Shown piece by piece: positions 1-6,672 of a stretch of DNA of 12,407 nucleotides (the first letter of the stretch is position 1; each line of letters opens with the position of its first letter). The stretch comes from CAYTZH01 sp964442285 (GTDB lineage Bacteria; Myxococcota_A; UBA9160; JAFDET01), in NCBI GenBank assembly GCA_964442285.1, contig CAYTZH010000080.1:1-12407 (forward strand), in the 5' to 3' direction. A program made the position numbers and the translations under genes. The notes beneath the pieces are model-generated. The model ran no database searches, was not told the origin of the DNA, and saw nothing but the letters and a program-made list of their open reading frames with translations.

Positions 1-275
1 GCGAGATCGCGATCGTGCGCGACGAGAGCCTCTGGGGCCGCAACAACGTCTACACCCTGCAGTCGCCCCTCATCAAGACCGAGAAGCGCGCCCTCAAGGT
101 CGCCGAAGCGATCCTCGCCAACCTGAATCGCTACCGCGGGCTGCTCAACGGCGACGACATCCCGCGCACCACCGAGATCATCCTCTCCTTCGACGAGCCC
201 TTCGAGGAGTTCCAGAAGAAGCTCCAGCAGCTGTCCAAGGAGTGGGAGGCCAGCGGCTTGCGCGAGCAGCGCTGA
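1..275 (+). CDS. C-terminal end of an unidentified protein (5' end outside window)
   Basis: The reading frame is open from base 3 to a TGA at 273-275 and has no convincing start inside the window; a GTG at 15 is in frame but has no ribosome binding site, so I read this as the last 91 or so residues of a longer gene. The visible part is hydrophilic, with a Lys/Arg/Asn-rich middle and a C-terminal stretch rich in Glu, Gln and Lys (around FEEFQKKLQQLSKEWE) that should be helical and could form a short coiled coil. There is no membrane segment. Codon use matches the neighbouring genes. I do not recognise the family and assign no function. It is transcribed toward the minus-strand Nudix gene and is closed by a strong hairpin terminator about 30 bases after its stop, which supports a real, expressed gene. 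Confidence 0.75.
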   Translation, partial: EIAIVRDESLWGRNNVYTLQSPLIKTEKRALKVAEAILANLNRYRGLLNGDDIPRTTEIILSFDEPFEEFQKKLQQLSKEWEASGLREQR

Positions 276-306
276 ACCGACGTTTTCGGCTTCCTGCGAA
301 GAAGCG

Positions 307-344
307 AGAGCCGCCCGGGGTCGAACGGGCGGCTCTTCTCTTGT
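307..344 (+). terminator. Rho-independent terminator between convergent genes
   Basis: An 11-bp perfect stem (AGAGCCGCCCG at 307-317 with CGGGCGGCTCT at 326-336) and an 8-base loop is followed on the plus strand by the T-rich TCTCTTGT. This fits an intrinsic terminator for the gene ending at 275. The hairpin is symmetric and lies just past the stop of the minus-strand Nudix gene (344), so it may also end the minus-strand operon, although the T-tract on that side is poorer. Confidence 0.85.
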
Positions 345-892
345 CAGCCGCGCCAGCGCATGGTGAGGTCGATGGCCATCCCGGCGGCGATCGCCGCCAG
401 ACCGTTGTGCTCCTCGCGCGAGACGGGTTCGCTGGCGCCGGCCAGGGCATCGTTGAGGGGCCCCCGGTACCACGGGAAGAGCGTGGGCGGCAGGGCCTCC
501 GGCGGGAACCAGCCCAGGCGCGGCGTCTCGCGGCTCGGAGCGAGCTCGCCGCCCGTCGGCCGGCACTGCCAGACCCGCGCCCGATGCGGCCGGAAGCCCG
601 TGCGCCGGTACTCGCCCACGAGCCGCTCGGGCGCGACCTCGAGGCCCGTCTCCTCGCGCACCTCGCGAGCCAGGGCGTCGGTCTCGCCCTCCCCCGGCTC
701 CGGGGTTCCGCCGGGCAGCTCCCAGCCGCGCAGGTCGCTGCGCACGCTGAGCAGGATCCCCGATTCCGAGACGACCACCGCCTGGACCACCGTGAGCGGC
801 CGGGCCTCCAGGCGGGGGCGTGCGAGGCCCCACCAGGCGAGACGGGCGTAGATCGGAGCGGCGCCCGCCAGGCGGGCGAGTCGACCGCTCAG
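344..892 (-). CDS. Nudix hydrolase, probable CTG start overlapping the hisG stop
   Basis: This is a Nudix-fold pyrophosphohydrolase of unknown substrate. Numbered from the CTG, residues 62-84 match the Nudix box GX5EX7REVXEEXGL exactly (G62, E69-region, REVREETGL at 76-84), so the metal-binding glutamates are intact. The protein is 182 residues, normal for a single-domain family member. The start is the odd point. The frame has no ATG, GTG or TTG between the end of hisG and a GTG at 790, which would begin inside the first core strand (VVQAVVV) and remove the preceding helix (IYARLAWWGLARP). A CTG at 892-890 overlaps the hisG TGA and has AAGGTGATC two bases upstream. I chose CTG; the GTG at 790 (148 residues) is the conservative alternative. 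It is the last gene of the minus-strand run. A housekeeping or nucleotide-sanitation role is only inference. Confidence 0.85.
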   Translation of the reverse strand: MSGRLARLAGAAPIYARLAWWGLARPRLEARPLTVVQAVVVSESGILLSVRSDLRGWELPGGTPEPGEGETDALAREVREETGLEVAPERLVGEYRRTGFRPHRARVWQCRPTGGELAPSRETPRLGWFPPEALPPTLFPWYRGPLNDALAGASEPVSREEHNGLAAIAAGMAIDLTMRWRG

Positions 893-1776
893 CCGATCAC
901 CTTGTTGAGCGGGTACTCCACGATGCCGGTGGCGCCCGCCTCGACGAGCCGCGGGACCAGATCGCGCACCTTGTGCTCCTCGATCACCGTGGTGACGCTG
1001 GCCCAGGTCTCGTCGGCCAGGTTGGAGAGCGTGGGCGTGGCCAGGGCCGGCAGCAGCGCCAGGACGGCGTCGAGGCGCTCGCGGGGCACGTTCATCATGA
1101 GCCCCACCCGGTCGGCGGCGGCGATGGCCCCCTGGAGCAGCATCAGGACCCGCTCCATCTTGGCGCGCTTCCAGGCGTCTGCGTGGGCGTCGCGGTTGGC
1201 GATGAAGCGCGGCGTGCTCTCGAGCAGGACCTCGAGCACCTCGAGCTGGTTCGCGCGGAGGCTCGCGCCCGTCTCGGACACGTCCACGATCGCGTCGGCC
1301 AGCACCGGCGGCTTGACCTCCGTGGCCCCCCAGGAGAACTCCACCTCGGCCGTGACGCCGCGCTCCGCGAGGAAGCGCTGGGTCAGGCCCACGGCCTCGG
1401 TCGCGATGCGGGCGCCGCCCAGGTCCTCGGGCTTCTCGATGGGCGAGCCGTGCTTGACCGCCAGCACCCAGCGCACCGGGCGGTAGTTCGGCCAGGGGGC
1501 CCGCAGGTCGGCCAGCTCCTCGACGTCCACCTGGTTCTCCAGCACCCAGTCGAGCCCCGTGATGCCGCAGTCCATGACGCCCTGGGCGACGTAGCGCGCC
1601 ATCTCCTGGGCCCGGATCAGCACGCACTCGAGCTCGGGATCGTCGATCGCGGGGTAGTACGAGCGGCCGGAGACCGACACCCGGAAGCCCGCCAGGGCGA
1701 ACAGGCGGATCGTGGTCTCCTGGAGGCTGCCCTTCGGCAGTCCGATGCGGAGCACGCCTTCCTTCGCCGGCTTCAT
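889..1776 (-). CDS. hisG: ATP phosphoribosyltransferase, long form (HisG)
   Basis: HisG catalyses the first committed step of histidine synthesis in the cytoplasm, joining ATP and PRPP to give phosphoribosyl-ATP. The 295-residue product has the N-terminal LPKGSL motif (residues 13-18), the MDCGITG segment (68-74) and the PRPP-binding signature DAIVDVSETGASLRANQL (161-178). After about residue 215 it continues into the ACT-like regulatory domain of the long-form enzyme (VGLMMNVPRE through the C-terminal EYPLNKVIG). Long-form HisG is normally a self-sufficient hexamer inhibited by histidine and does not need HisZ (family knowledge). The ATG at 1776 overlaps the hisI TGA in an ATGA arrangement, which implies translational coupling. 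Its own TGA overlaps the proposed CTG start of the Nudix gene. No other his genes besides hisI are in the window. Confidence 0.97.
   Translation of the reverse strand: MKPAKEGVLRIGLPKGSLQETTIRLFALAGFRVSVSGRSYYPAIDDPELECVLIRAQEMARYVAQGVMDCGITGLDWVLENQVDVEELADLRAPWPNYRPVRWVLAVKHGSPIEKPEDLGGARIATEAVGLTQRFLAERGVTAEVEFSWGATEVKPPVLADAIVDVSETGASLRANQLEVLEVLLESTPRFIANRDAHADAWKRAKMERVLMLLQGAIAAADRVGLMMNVPRERLDAVLALLPALATPTLSNLADETWASVTTVIEEHKVRDLVPRLVEAGATGIVEYPLNKVIG
895..903 (-). promoter_or_regulatory. Shine-Dalgarno-like site for the Nudix CTG start
   Basis: Read on the minus strand the site is AAGGTGATC, inside the last codons of hisG, followed by GG and then CTG. It matches the 3' half of the extended anti-SD complement (AAGGAGGTGATC), and its AAGG is seven bases from the CTG. 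This is the main support for choosing that start. It could also be a chance result of the hisG codons Lys-Val-Ile. Confidence 0.4.
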
Positions 1777-2162
1777 CGTCCGTACACCTTCTTCGGATCG
1801 AACACCTGGACGCCCACGTCCTTCCAGTCGTCGCCGTCGAGCCGCCAGGAGAAGCAGGAGCGGCGACCCGTGTGACAGGCGGCGCCCCCCACCTGCTCCA
1901 CCCGCAGCATCAGCACGTCCCCGTCGCAGTCGGTGTAGACGGCCTTCAGCCGCTGCACGTTGCCGCTCTCCTCGCCCTTGTGCCAGAGCTTCTGGCGGCT
2001 CCGGCTCCAGTAGTGGACCTCGCCGGTCTCCAGGGTCTTTCGGAAGGACTCGGGGTTCATGAAGGCCACCATCAGCAGCTCGCCGCTGGCGTCGTCGACG
2101 GCGATGGCGGTGACCAGCCCGCCGAGCTTGTCGAAGTCGAGCGTGGTTTCCGGGGCCGACAT
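1773..2162 (-). CDS. hisI: Phosphoribosyl-AMP cyclohydrolase (HisI)
   Basis: HisI opens the purine ring of phosphoribosyl-AMP in the third step of histidine synthesis. The 129-residue protein is a full stand-alone cyclohydrolase, without the HisE pyrophosphohydrolase half found in fused HisIE proteins. Visible family features are the WHKGEESGNVQ segment (60-70), the DCDGD motif (78-82), whose aspartates bind magnesium and whose Cys79 binds zinc, and CHTGRRSC (96-103) supplying the other zinc cysteines. The ATG at 2162 lies 13 bases after the plsB TAG and has no clear Shine-Dalgarno sequence, so it may depend on reinitiation after plsB. Its TGA overlaps the hisG ATG by four bases. HisE must be encoded elsewhere. 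Confidence 0.97.
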   Translation of the reverse strand: MSAPETTLDFDKLGGLVTAIAVDDASGELLMVAFMNPESFRKTLETGEVHYWSRSRQKLWHKGEESGNVQRLKAVYTDCDGDVLMLRVEQVGGAACHTGRRSCFSWRLDGDDWKDVGVQVFDPKKVYGR

Positions 2163-2175
2163 GGGAGCGCGGAGG

Positions 2176-4866
2176 CTACCGGGGAGCGAGGGCCCCCGCC
2201 AGCCACTCGCGCAGCGGGGCGAGGTCCTCGAAGCGGGGCCCCCGGGTGTAGAGCAGCTCCCGTCGGCGCTCGCGGCCGCGCTCCCGTCGCCGCTCGCGGC
2301 CCCGGGCCGCCAGCTGGCGCCCCAGGATTCCCCGCTCCTCGAGCAGCCCGAGGGCGTTGGCGAAGGTCACGGGGTTGGACGCCTCCCCGCGCTCGATCTC
2401 GCCCAGCAGCTCGCCGCGCTCGAACTGCTGACCCACCTGCTTGAGCAGCGCCCTGCGGCCCACCGGCTCCTCGCCGAGGTCGAGGACCGCCGTGCAGGTG
2501 GCGTAGTAGGCCTCGACCACGCCGAGGGTCTGGGTGGCCAGGAAGCGGAAGTGGTCGCGGCCCTTCTCGCTGGCTCCGATCGCGTCGTCGCGCCGCTCCA
2601 CCAGGCCGAAGCGCTCGAAGTAGTCGAGGAAGCCGTCGACGTGGGCCAGCAGGATCTCCTCCCGCGGCGCGAAGAACTCCACGTAGAGCAGGTCGAGCCA
2701 GTCGGCGACCCGCCGGCGCATGTCCTCCGGGCGTCCGCTCCGGAGCAGCTCCCGCGCCAGGAAGCTGGGCGTGGCCAGGTAGTGCAGGATGGTGTTGCGG
2801 TAGATGTCGAGGGCCCGGCGGCGGGACGGCTCGTAGTAGAGGACCTCGCCGCGGGGATCGGCGACCGACCGGATCAGGTCGCTGCGCAGCAGGAAGGCGA
2901 TCGACTCGGAGAACTCGCCTTCGTCCCGCTCCAGCGCCGGCGTGAGCCGGACGTCCTGGATCCGCAGCAGGTCGACCACCTGCTGCATACGACGCACCAG
3001 GTCCGAACGCAGCAGCCCGCGCCGGGGCTCGCCCAGCAGGGCCACCGCGGCCACGGAGGTCGCGTTGGCCACCGTCGCCCAGTTGATCCGCTCCACCAGG
3101 CGATTGCCCAGGTTGGCGATCAGCTGGCGCTTCTCCTCCTGGAGCTCCGGCTCCTCACCGCGGCTCGCCAGGGCCGCGCGGCGCACCCCGAGGGCGGCAT
3201 CCAGGGAGATGGGCTCGCCGAAGTTGACGAAGACCGTGCCGAAGCGCAGGCGCAGGAATCGCCGGGCCCGCACGAGCCCGATCATGCTCTCGTCCTTCTT
3301 CTCGCCGCCCTCGAGCTCGCTCACCATGGCGCCCTCCTCCACCAGACGCTCGTAGGTGATGGCGGCGGGCACGAAGAAGAGGTCGCGGCGTCCCGTCGCG
3401 AGGAAGGCGTTCACGACCCAGGTCAGGAAGCCGAACTTGGGCTTGAGGGTCTTGCCCGTGCGGGAGCGCCCGCCCTCGATGAAGAACTCCTGGGTGTAGC
3501 CCTCCCGCACCAGATAGGTGACGTAACGCCGGAAGACCTCCTTGTAGATGGGGTCGTCCAGGGAACGGCGCATGAAGAAGGCCCCGGCGCGCCGGAACAG
3601 GAAGCCGAAGGGACCGAAGGCCATGTTCTCCCGGGCCAGGATGTGGGGCGGCACCATGTGGTGGCCGTAGAAGAGCCAGGAGAGGACGAGGAAGTCGAAA
3701 TAGGAGCGGTGGGTGGGCGCCAGCACGATGGGGTGCCGACGCGCGTAGTCCGCCACCTTCTCGAGACCCGTCACCTCGATGCCGGCGAACATCCGCCGGA
3801 AGATGAGCGTCACGGCCGAGTTGAGCAGCGCCAGGAAGGTGCTGTTCATGCTCGCGGCGATCTCGCGCCCCACCCGCTCCGCCTGGGCCCGGGCCGCGGC
3901 CCGGCTGATCCGGCGCTCGCGGGCGTAGCGGTCGAGGACCGGCTCGAGGGTCTCGTCCGCGAGGATCTCGTGGAGGACCCGGTGAACGGGCTGGATCGTC
4001 GGCCCCTCCACCACCTTCTCCTCCCGGAACAGGTAGAGGAGCAGGGAGCGGCGGACCTTGCGCAGCAGCGTGGCGCGGCCCTCGTCGCGGCGCTCGTTGA
4101 CGAAGGCCCGCAGGTCGATGGCATCGCCGACGTTGATCAGCAGGTTGCGGTAGTTGAGCAGGAAGCCGGTCACCTTCGCCAGGTCGGTGGGCCGGGCCGG
4201 GCCTCCGTAGCCCAGGTTCAGGAAGCGGCGCGCCGAGCGCCGCGGCCCCTTGCGCCAGAACAGGGCCAGGGGCACCAGGAAGACGGGTCGGTCGTCGGTC
4301 CAGACGCTGCCCAGGATCTCGTCGAGGAAGTCGAGCTCGCTGCGGTGGGCGCGCACGAGCCGCCGGCGACCGAACAGGCCCGAGCCCACGCGATCCGTGC
4401 GCAGGAACAGGAAGAGCGACTCCCCGGAACGCACGAGGCCGTGGACGTGCTCGCGTCCCGCCGCGTGCTCCGCGGCGCGCTCGCGGCGCCAGCGCAGGAA
4501 GCGGCCCGCCCGCAGTCGCTGCAGGAACAGGGGTAGCGCCTGGTGGAGGGGGCGGTAGTAGTAGAAGCTCACCCCGTTGGCGAATCCCGAGAGCCCGAGC
4601 CCGCGCTGCAGGAAGAGCGCGTTGAACAGGAAGTAGTCCAGCCGGCTGGCGTAGCGCATCACGTACACCACGGAGCCGCGCGACTCGAGGTCGCGCAGGG
4701 CCTCGACCGTCTCGGGCGCCATCTCGAGGTGCCGGAAGAAGCGGCGGGCGAACCAGCGGAAGAAGAAGTTGAAGCGCGGGGCCATCGCCGAGAAGGGATC
4801 GGCGAGTCCGACCGGCGGGACCCGGGCCGGCGGGACCTCGGCGGTGCGCGCGGGGGGCGGCGCCAT
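2176..4866 (-). CDS. plsB: Glycerol-3-phosphate 1-O-acyltransferase (PlsB)
   Basis: PlsB acylates sn-glycerol 3-phosphate at position 1, the first step of phospholipid synthesis, at the inner membrane. In this 896-residue protein the four acyltransferase motifs are intact: HRSYFD (H386, D391), GAFFMRR (428-434), FIEGGRSRTGK (462-472) and VPAAITYE (499-506). The N-terminal domain also aligns by eye with E. coli PlsB, with VVYVMRYASRLDYF (66-79) in the place of its IMYVLPYNSKADLL. The protein is longer than E. coli PlsB (about 807). The extra length includes an N-terminal Pro/Ala-rich stretch of about 28 residues and a charged C-terminal region with a duplicated octapeptide RGRERRRE (855-862, 863-870). 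The ATG at 4866 has no good Shine-Dalgarno sequence; Met28 (ATG at 4785) is a possible alternative. It lies 28 bases after the SDR gene and 13 before hisI, so all are probably co-transcribed. Confidence 0.96.
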   Translation of the reverse strand: MAPPPARTAEVPPARVPPVGLADPFSAMAPRFNFFFRWFARRFFRHLEMAPETVEALRDLESRGSVVYVMRYASRLDYFLFNALFLQRGLGLSGFANGVSFYYYRPLHQALPLFLQRLRAGRFLRWRRERAAEHAAGREHVHGLVRSGESLFLFLRTDRVGSGLFGRRRLVRAHRSELDFLDEILGSVWTDDRPVFLVPLALFWRKGPRRSARRFLNLGYGGPARPTDLAKVTGFLLNYRNLLINVGDAIDLRAFVNERRDEGRATLLRKVRRSLLLYLFREEKVVEGPTIQPVHRVLHEILADETLEPVLDRYARERRISRAAARAQAERVGREIAASMNSTFLALLNSAVTLIFRRMFAGIEVTGLEKVADYARRHPIVLAPTHRSYFDFLVLSWLFYGHHMVPPHILARENMAFGPFGFLFRRAGAFFMRRSLDDPIYKEVFRRYVTYLVREGYTQEFFIEGGRSRTGKTLKPKFGFLTWVVNAFLATGRRDLFFVPAAITYERLVEEGAMVSELEGGEKKDESMIGLVRARRFLRLRFGTVFVNFGEPISLDAALGVRRAALASRGEEPELQEEKRQLIANLGNRLVERINWATVANATSVAAVALLGEPRRGLLRSDLVRRMQQVVDLLRIQDVRLTPALERDEGEFSESIAFLLRSDLIRSVADPRGEVLYYEPSRRRALDIYRNTILHYLATPSFLARELLRSGRPEDMRRRVADWLDLLYVEFFAPREEILLAHVDGFLDYFERFGLVERRDDAIGASEKGRDHFRFLATQTLGVVEAYYATCTAVLDLGEEPVGRRALLKQVGQQFERGELLGEIERGEASNPVTFANALGLLEERGILGRQLAARGRERRRERGRERRRELLYTRGPRFEDLAPLREWLAGALAPR
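2257..2304 (-). repeat. 24-bp tandem duplication inside plsB
   Basis: Bases 2257-2280 and 2281-2304 are head-to-tail copies differing at two positions (22 of 24 identical). In the plsB frame both encode the octapeptide RGRERRRE, so the two differences are synonymous. The repeat is in frame and adds a strongly charged helical patch near the C-terminus of PlsB. Confidence 0.85.
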
Positions 4867-4894
4867 TCCCGGGACGATACCGGGGCTGCCGCGC

Positions 4895-5737
4895 CTAGGC
4901 GAGGATGCCGTCGATCTGGTCGGCGATCTCCTGGGGGGACCAGAGGCCTCCGGCGTCGGTCTTGGTGACGCCCTCGGTCCGGGTCAGGCGCATCTCGGAG
5001 ATCTTGCCGCCGCCGACGAAGAAGATCCGCTTGGTCACGTCCTTGGAGAGATCGCTCGCCAGGTAGACGATGAGCGGCGAGATGTGGGCGGGCGTCAGCT
5101 GCTTGAACTGGTCGGTCCGGGCGCCGGGCAGGTCCTCGGTCATCCGGGTGAGGGCCACCGGCGCGATGCCGTTGACGCGGATGCCGTACTTCTGGCCCTC
5201 GATCGCGAGACAGCGGGTGAAGCCGGCGATGCCCGCCTTGGCGGCCCCGTAGTTCGTCTGGCCGAAGTTGCCCTCGAGGCCCGACGTGGAGGAGGTGTTG
5301 ATGATGGAGCCGCCGTGCTCCTTCATGGACTCGTAGACGGCCTTGGTGACGCAGTAGGTGCCCTTCAGGTGGACCGCGATGACGCTGTCCCAGAGATCCT
5401 CGTCCATCTTGGCGAAGCTCTTGTCCCGCAGGATGCCGGCATTGTTCACGAGGACGTCGATGCGCCCGAAGGTGTCGAGGGCGGTCTGGGCGATGGCCGC
5501 GCCGCCCTCCACGGTCGCGACGCTGTCGTAGCACGCCACGGCCTCGCCGCCGCTCTTCTGGATCTCCTCGACGACCGTGTCGGCCATGTTGGTGCCGGCG
5601 CCGCGGCCGTCCCGGGAGCCGCCGACGTCGTTGATCACGAGCCGCGCGCCTTCCGCGGCGAGGGCGAGGGCGTGCTCGCGTCCGATGCCGCCGCCCGAGC
5701 CCGTGACGATGGCGACCTTTCCGTCCAGAAGTCCCAT
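4895..5737 (-). CDS. SDR-family dehydrogenase, (3R)-hydroxyacyl-CoA dehydrogenase-like
   Basis: This is a 280-residue NAD(P)-dependent short-chain dehydrogenase. The cofactor motif TGSGGGIG is at 12-19, NNAG at 98-101, and the active-site residues are S150, Y163 and K167 (YGAAK). The segment after the first strand (VINDVGGSRDGRGAG), the NAGILRDKSFAKM and VHLKGTY segments and the long C-terminal tail resemble the SDR subgroup that includes the hydroxyacyl-CoA dehydrogenase unit of peroxisomal multifunctional enzyme 2. In that subgroup His replaces the usual Asn of the VNLxG motif, as it does here. I infer a 3-hydroxyacyl-CoA or related substrate; other SDR substrates cannot be excluded. The ATG at 5737 is well supported by GGGAGGT five bases upstream. 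It lies 53 bases after the GNAT gene and 28 before plsB, next to lipid genes. The frame stays open far upstream, but that part is GNAT antisense-frame shadow. Confidence 0.93.
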   Translation of the reverse strand: MGLLDGKVAIVTGSGGGIGREHALALAAEGARLVINDVGGSRDGRGAGTNMADTVVEEIQKSGGEAVACYDSVATVEGGAAIAQTALDTFGRIDVLVNNAGILRDKSFAKMDEDLWDSVIAVHLKGTYCVTKAVYESMKEHGGSIINTSSTSGLEGNFGQTNYGAAKAGIAGFTRCLAIEGQKYGIRVNGIAPVALTRMTEDLPGARTDQFKQLTPAHISPLIVYLASDLSKDVTKRIFFVGGGKISEMRLTRTEGVTKTDAGGLWSPQEIADQIDGILA

Positions 5738-5742
5738 GCCGT

Positions 5743-5749
5743 ACCTCCC
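5743..5749 (-). promoter_or_regulatory. Shine-Dalgarno site of the SDR gene
   Basis: On the minus strand GGGAGGT precedes the ATG at 5737 by five bases. It fixes the start of the SDR gene against the long upstream open frame. Confidence 0.75.
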
Positions 5750-5765
5750 GTTTCCGCGGGCGAGG

Positions 5766-5771
5766 ATGCTA
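5766..5771 (-). promoter_or_regulatory. Possible -10 element upstream of the SDR gene
   Basis: The minus strand reads TAGCAT (four of six matches to TATAAT) about 28 bases before the SDR ATG, in the only gap of notable length (53 bases) in the minus-strand run. No convincing -35 box is visible. If real, it would give SDR-plsB-hisIG their own promoter. Confidence 0.25.
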
Positions 5772-5786
5772 GGACGGCTTCCGTCC
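5772..5786 (-). other. Small perfect hairpin between GNAT and SDR genes
   Basis: GGACGG (5772-5777) pairs with CCGTCC (5781-5786) around a three-base loop, five bases past the GNAT stop. There is no T-tract, so it is not a standard intrinsic terminator. It could be an mRNA-stabilising hairpin at the GNAT 3' end or a chance GC palindrome. Confidence 0.3.
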
Positions 5787-5790
5787 CGGC

Positions 5791-6672
5791 TCAACCGAAG
5801 AGGATGGTGCGGAGCGAGCCGAAGGGCCGGAAGCCGAGACGTTCGTAGAGACGCTCGGCCGGGAGGTTGCCGTCCACGACGGCGAGCTGCACGTGGTCCG
5901 CCCCGGCGGCATACGCGGCCCGGCACAGGGCGGAGACGCCGACGGCGGCGAGCCCCCGGCGCCGGAAGGCCGGCCAGGTGTACACACCCTGGAGAAGCCA
6001 GCCCTCCGGACGGCGGACGTCCGCGTAGCCCACGAAGCCGATCCGCCCGCCGGTCTCCACCAGCAGCGCCTTCGGCATCCGTCCCCGCACCCAGCGCACG
6101 AACGCTGGCGGGTCCCCGTCGAAGGGGTCCGGCCGGCCCTCCTCCCGCAGGCTGGCGCGGGCGGCATGGACCAGCTCGTCCAGATCCTCGGGCTGTGCGG
6201 CCCGCACTGCCTGCCCCGCGGCGGGCTCCGCCAGCGCCGCGGCGTCGGGGGTAAGCGCCGAGGCGGTCTCGGTGCGATCGATGAAGGCCCGGCGTCCCAG
6301 CCCGGCCAGCTGCTCCCAGCAGGCCGAGGCCACGGGCCCGGGACACTTGATGAGGCCGAAACCCACCGCGGCCAGGTGGGAGCGGAGCAGCGCCACGTCC
6401 CCGGGGTCGAAGTCGGCGTCGAAGACCAGGCTCGGGCGGAGCGAGGCGATCCCCCGCGCCAGCGGCCCGTCGTACACCCCGACGAGCTCGGCGCGACCTT
6501 CCCCGGGCTCGGGCGCGAGGCCGAGACGCGAGACCAGGTCGATCAGGAAGAGGTCGTCGCGGGGTCGGCGGCGCAGGTGGCCGAGGGCGGCCTCGCGGTC
6601 CCGGGCGGTCAGGCGCCGGGGCCGGAGCCCCGGCTCACTCGATGACGACGAGGACGTCGCCCTCTTCGACAC
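5791..6672 (-). CDS. GNAT-family N-acetyltransferase with an extra N-terminal domain
   Basis: This 293-residue protein has its acetyltransferase domain in the C-terminal half. VYTWPAFRRRGLA (230-242) is the acetyl-CoA pyrophosphate-binding motif A (R/Q-x-x-G-x-A type), followed by QLAVVDGNLPAERLYERLGF (262-281), the typical last strand and helix of GNAT enzymes. The N-terminal half (about 20-140) looks like the domain found ahead of GNAT in DUF4081-type proteins, with a short helix-rich start and a GPVASACWEQL segment, but this is by-eye resemblance only. The substrate is unknown. The GTG at 6672 lies within the end of the biotin carrier gene (38-base overlap), and the Ser-rich residues 7-12 are the shadow of that gene's end; no later ATG, GTG or TTG precedes the conserved region, so translational coupling is likely. 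The gene is followed by a 53-base gap and then the SDR gene. Confidence 0.88.
   Translation of the reverse strand: MSKRATSSSSSSEPGLRPRRLTARDREAALGHLRRRPRDDLFLIDLVSRLGLAPEPGEGRAELVGVYDGPLARGIASLRPSLVFDADFDPGDVALLRSHLAAVGFGLIKCPGPVASACWEQLAGLGRRAFIDRTETASALTPDAAALAEPAAGQAVRAAQPEDLDELVHAARASLREEGRPDPFDGDPPAFVRWVRGRMPKALLVETGGRIGFVGYADVRRPEGWLLQGVYTWPAFRRRGLAAVGVSALCRAAYAAGADHVQLAVVDGNLPAERLYERLGFRPFGSLRTILFG

Noticed and set aside
242..1875. Plus-strand open frames across the Nudix, hisG and hisI genes
   Set aside because: They lack recognisable motifs and are antisense to three well-supported genes.
2059..4536. An 825-codon open frame on the plus strand, antisense to plsB
   Set aside because: Its product is an Ala/Gly/Glu/Gln/His-rich composition artefact of GC-rich codons on the other strand. 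The minus strand holds an unambiguous PlsB with all four motifs.
5738..6346. Upstream extension of the SDR frame to 483 codons
   Set aside because: The added part is an Arg/Gly/Ala-rich out-of-frame reading of the GNAT gene. GGGAGGT before the ATG at 5737 fixes the start.
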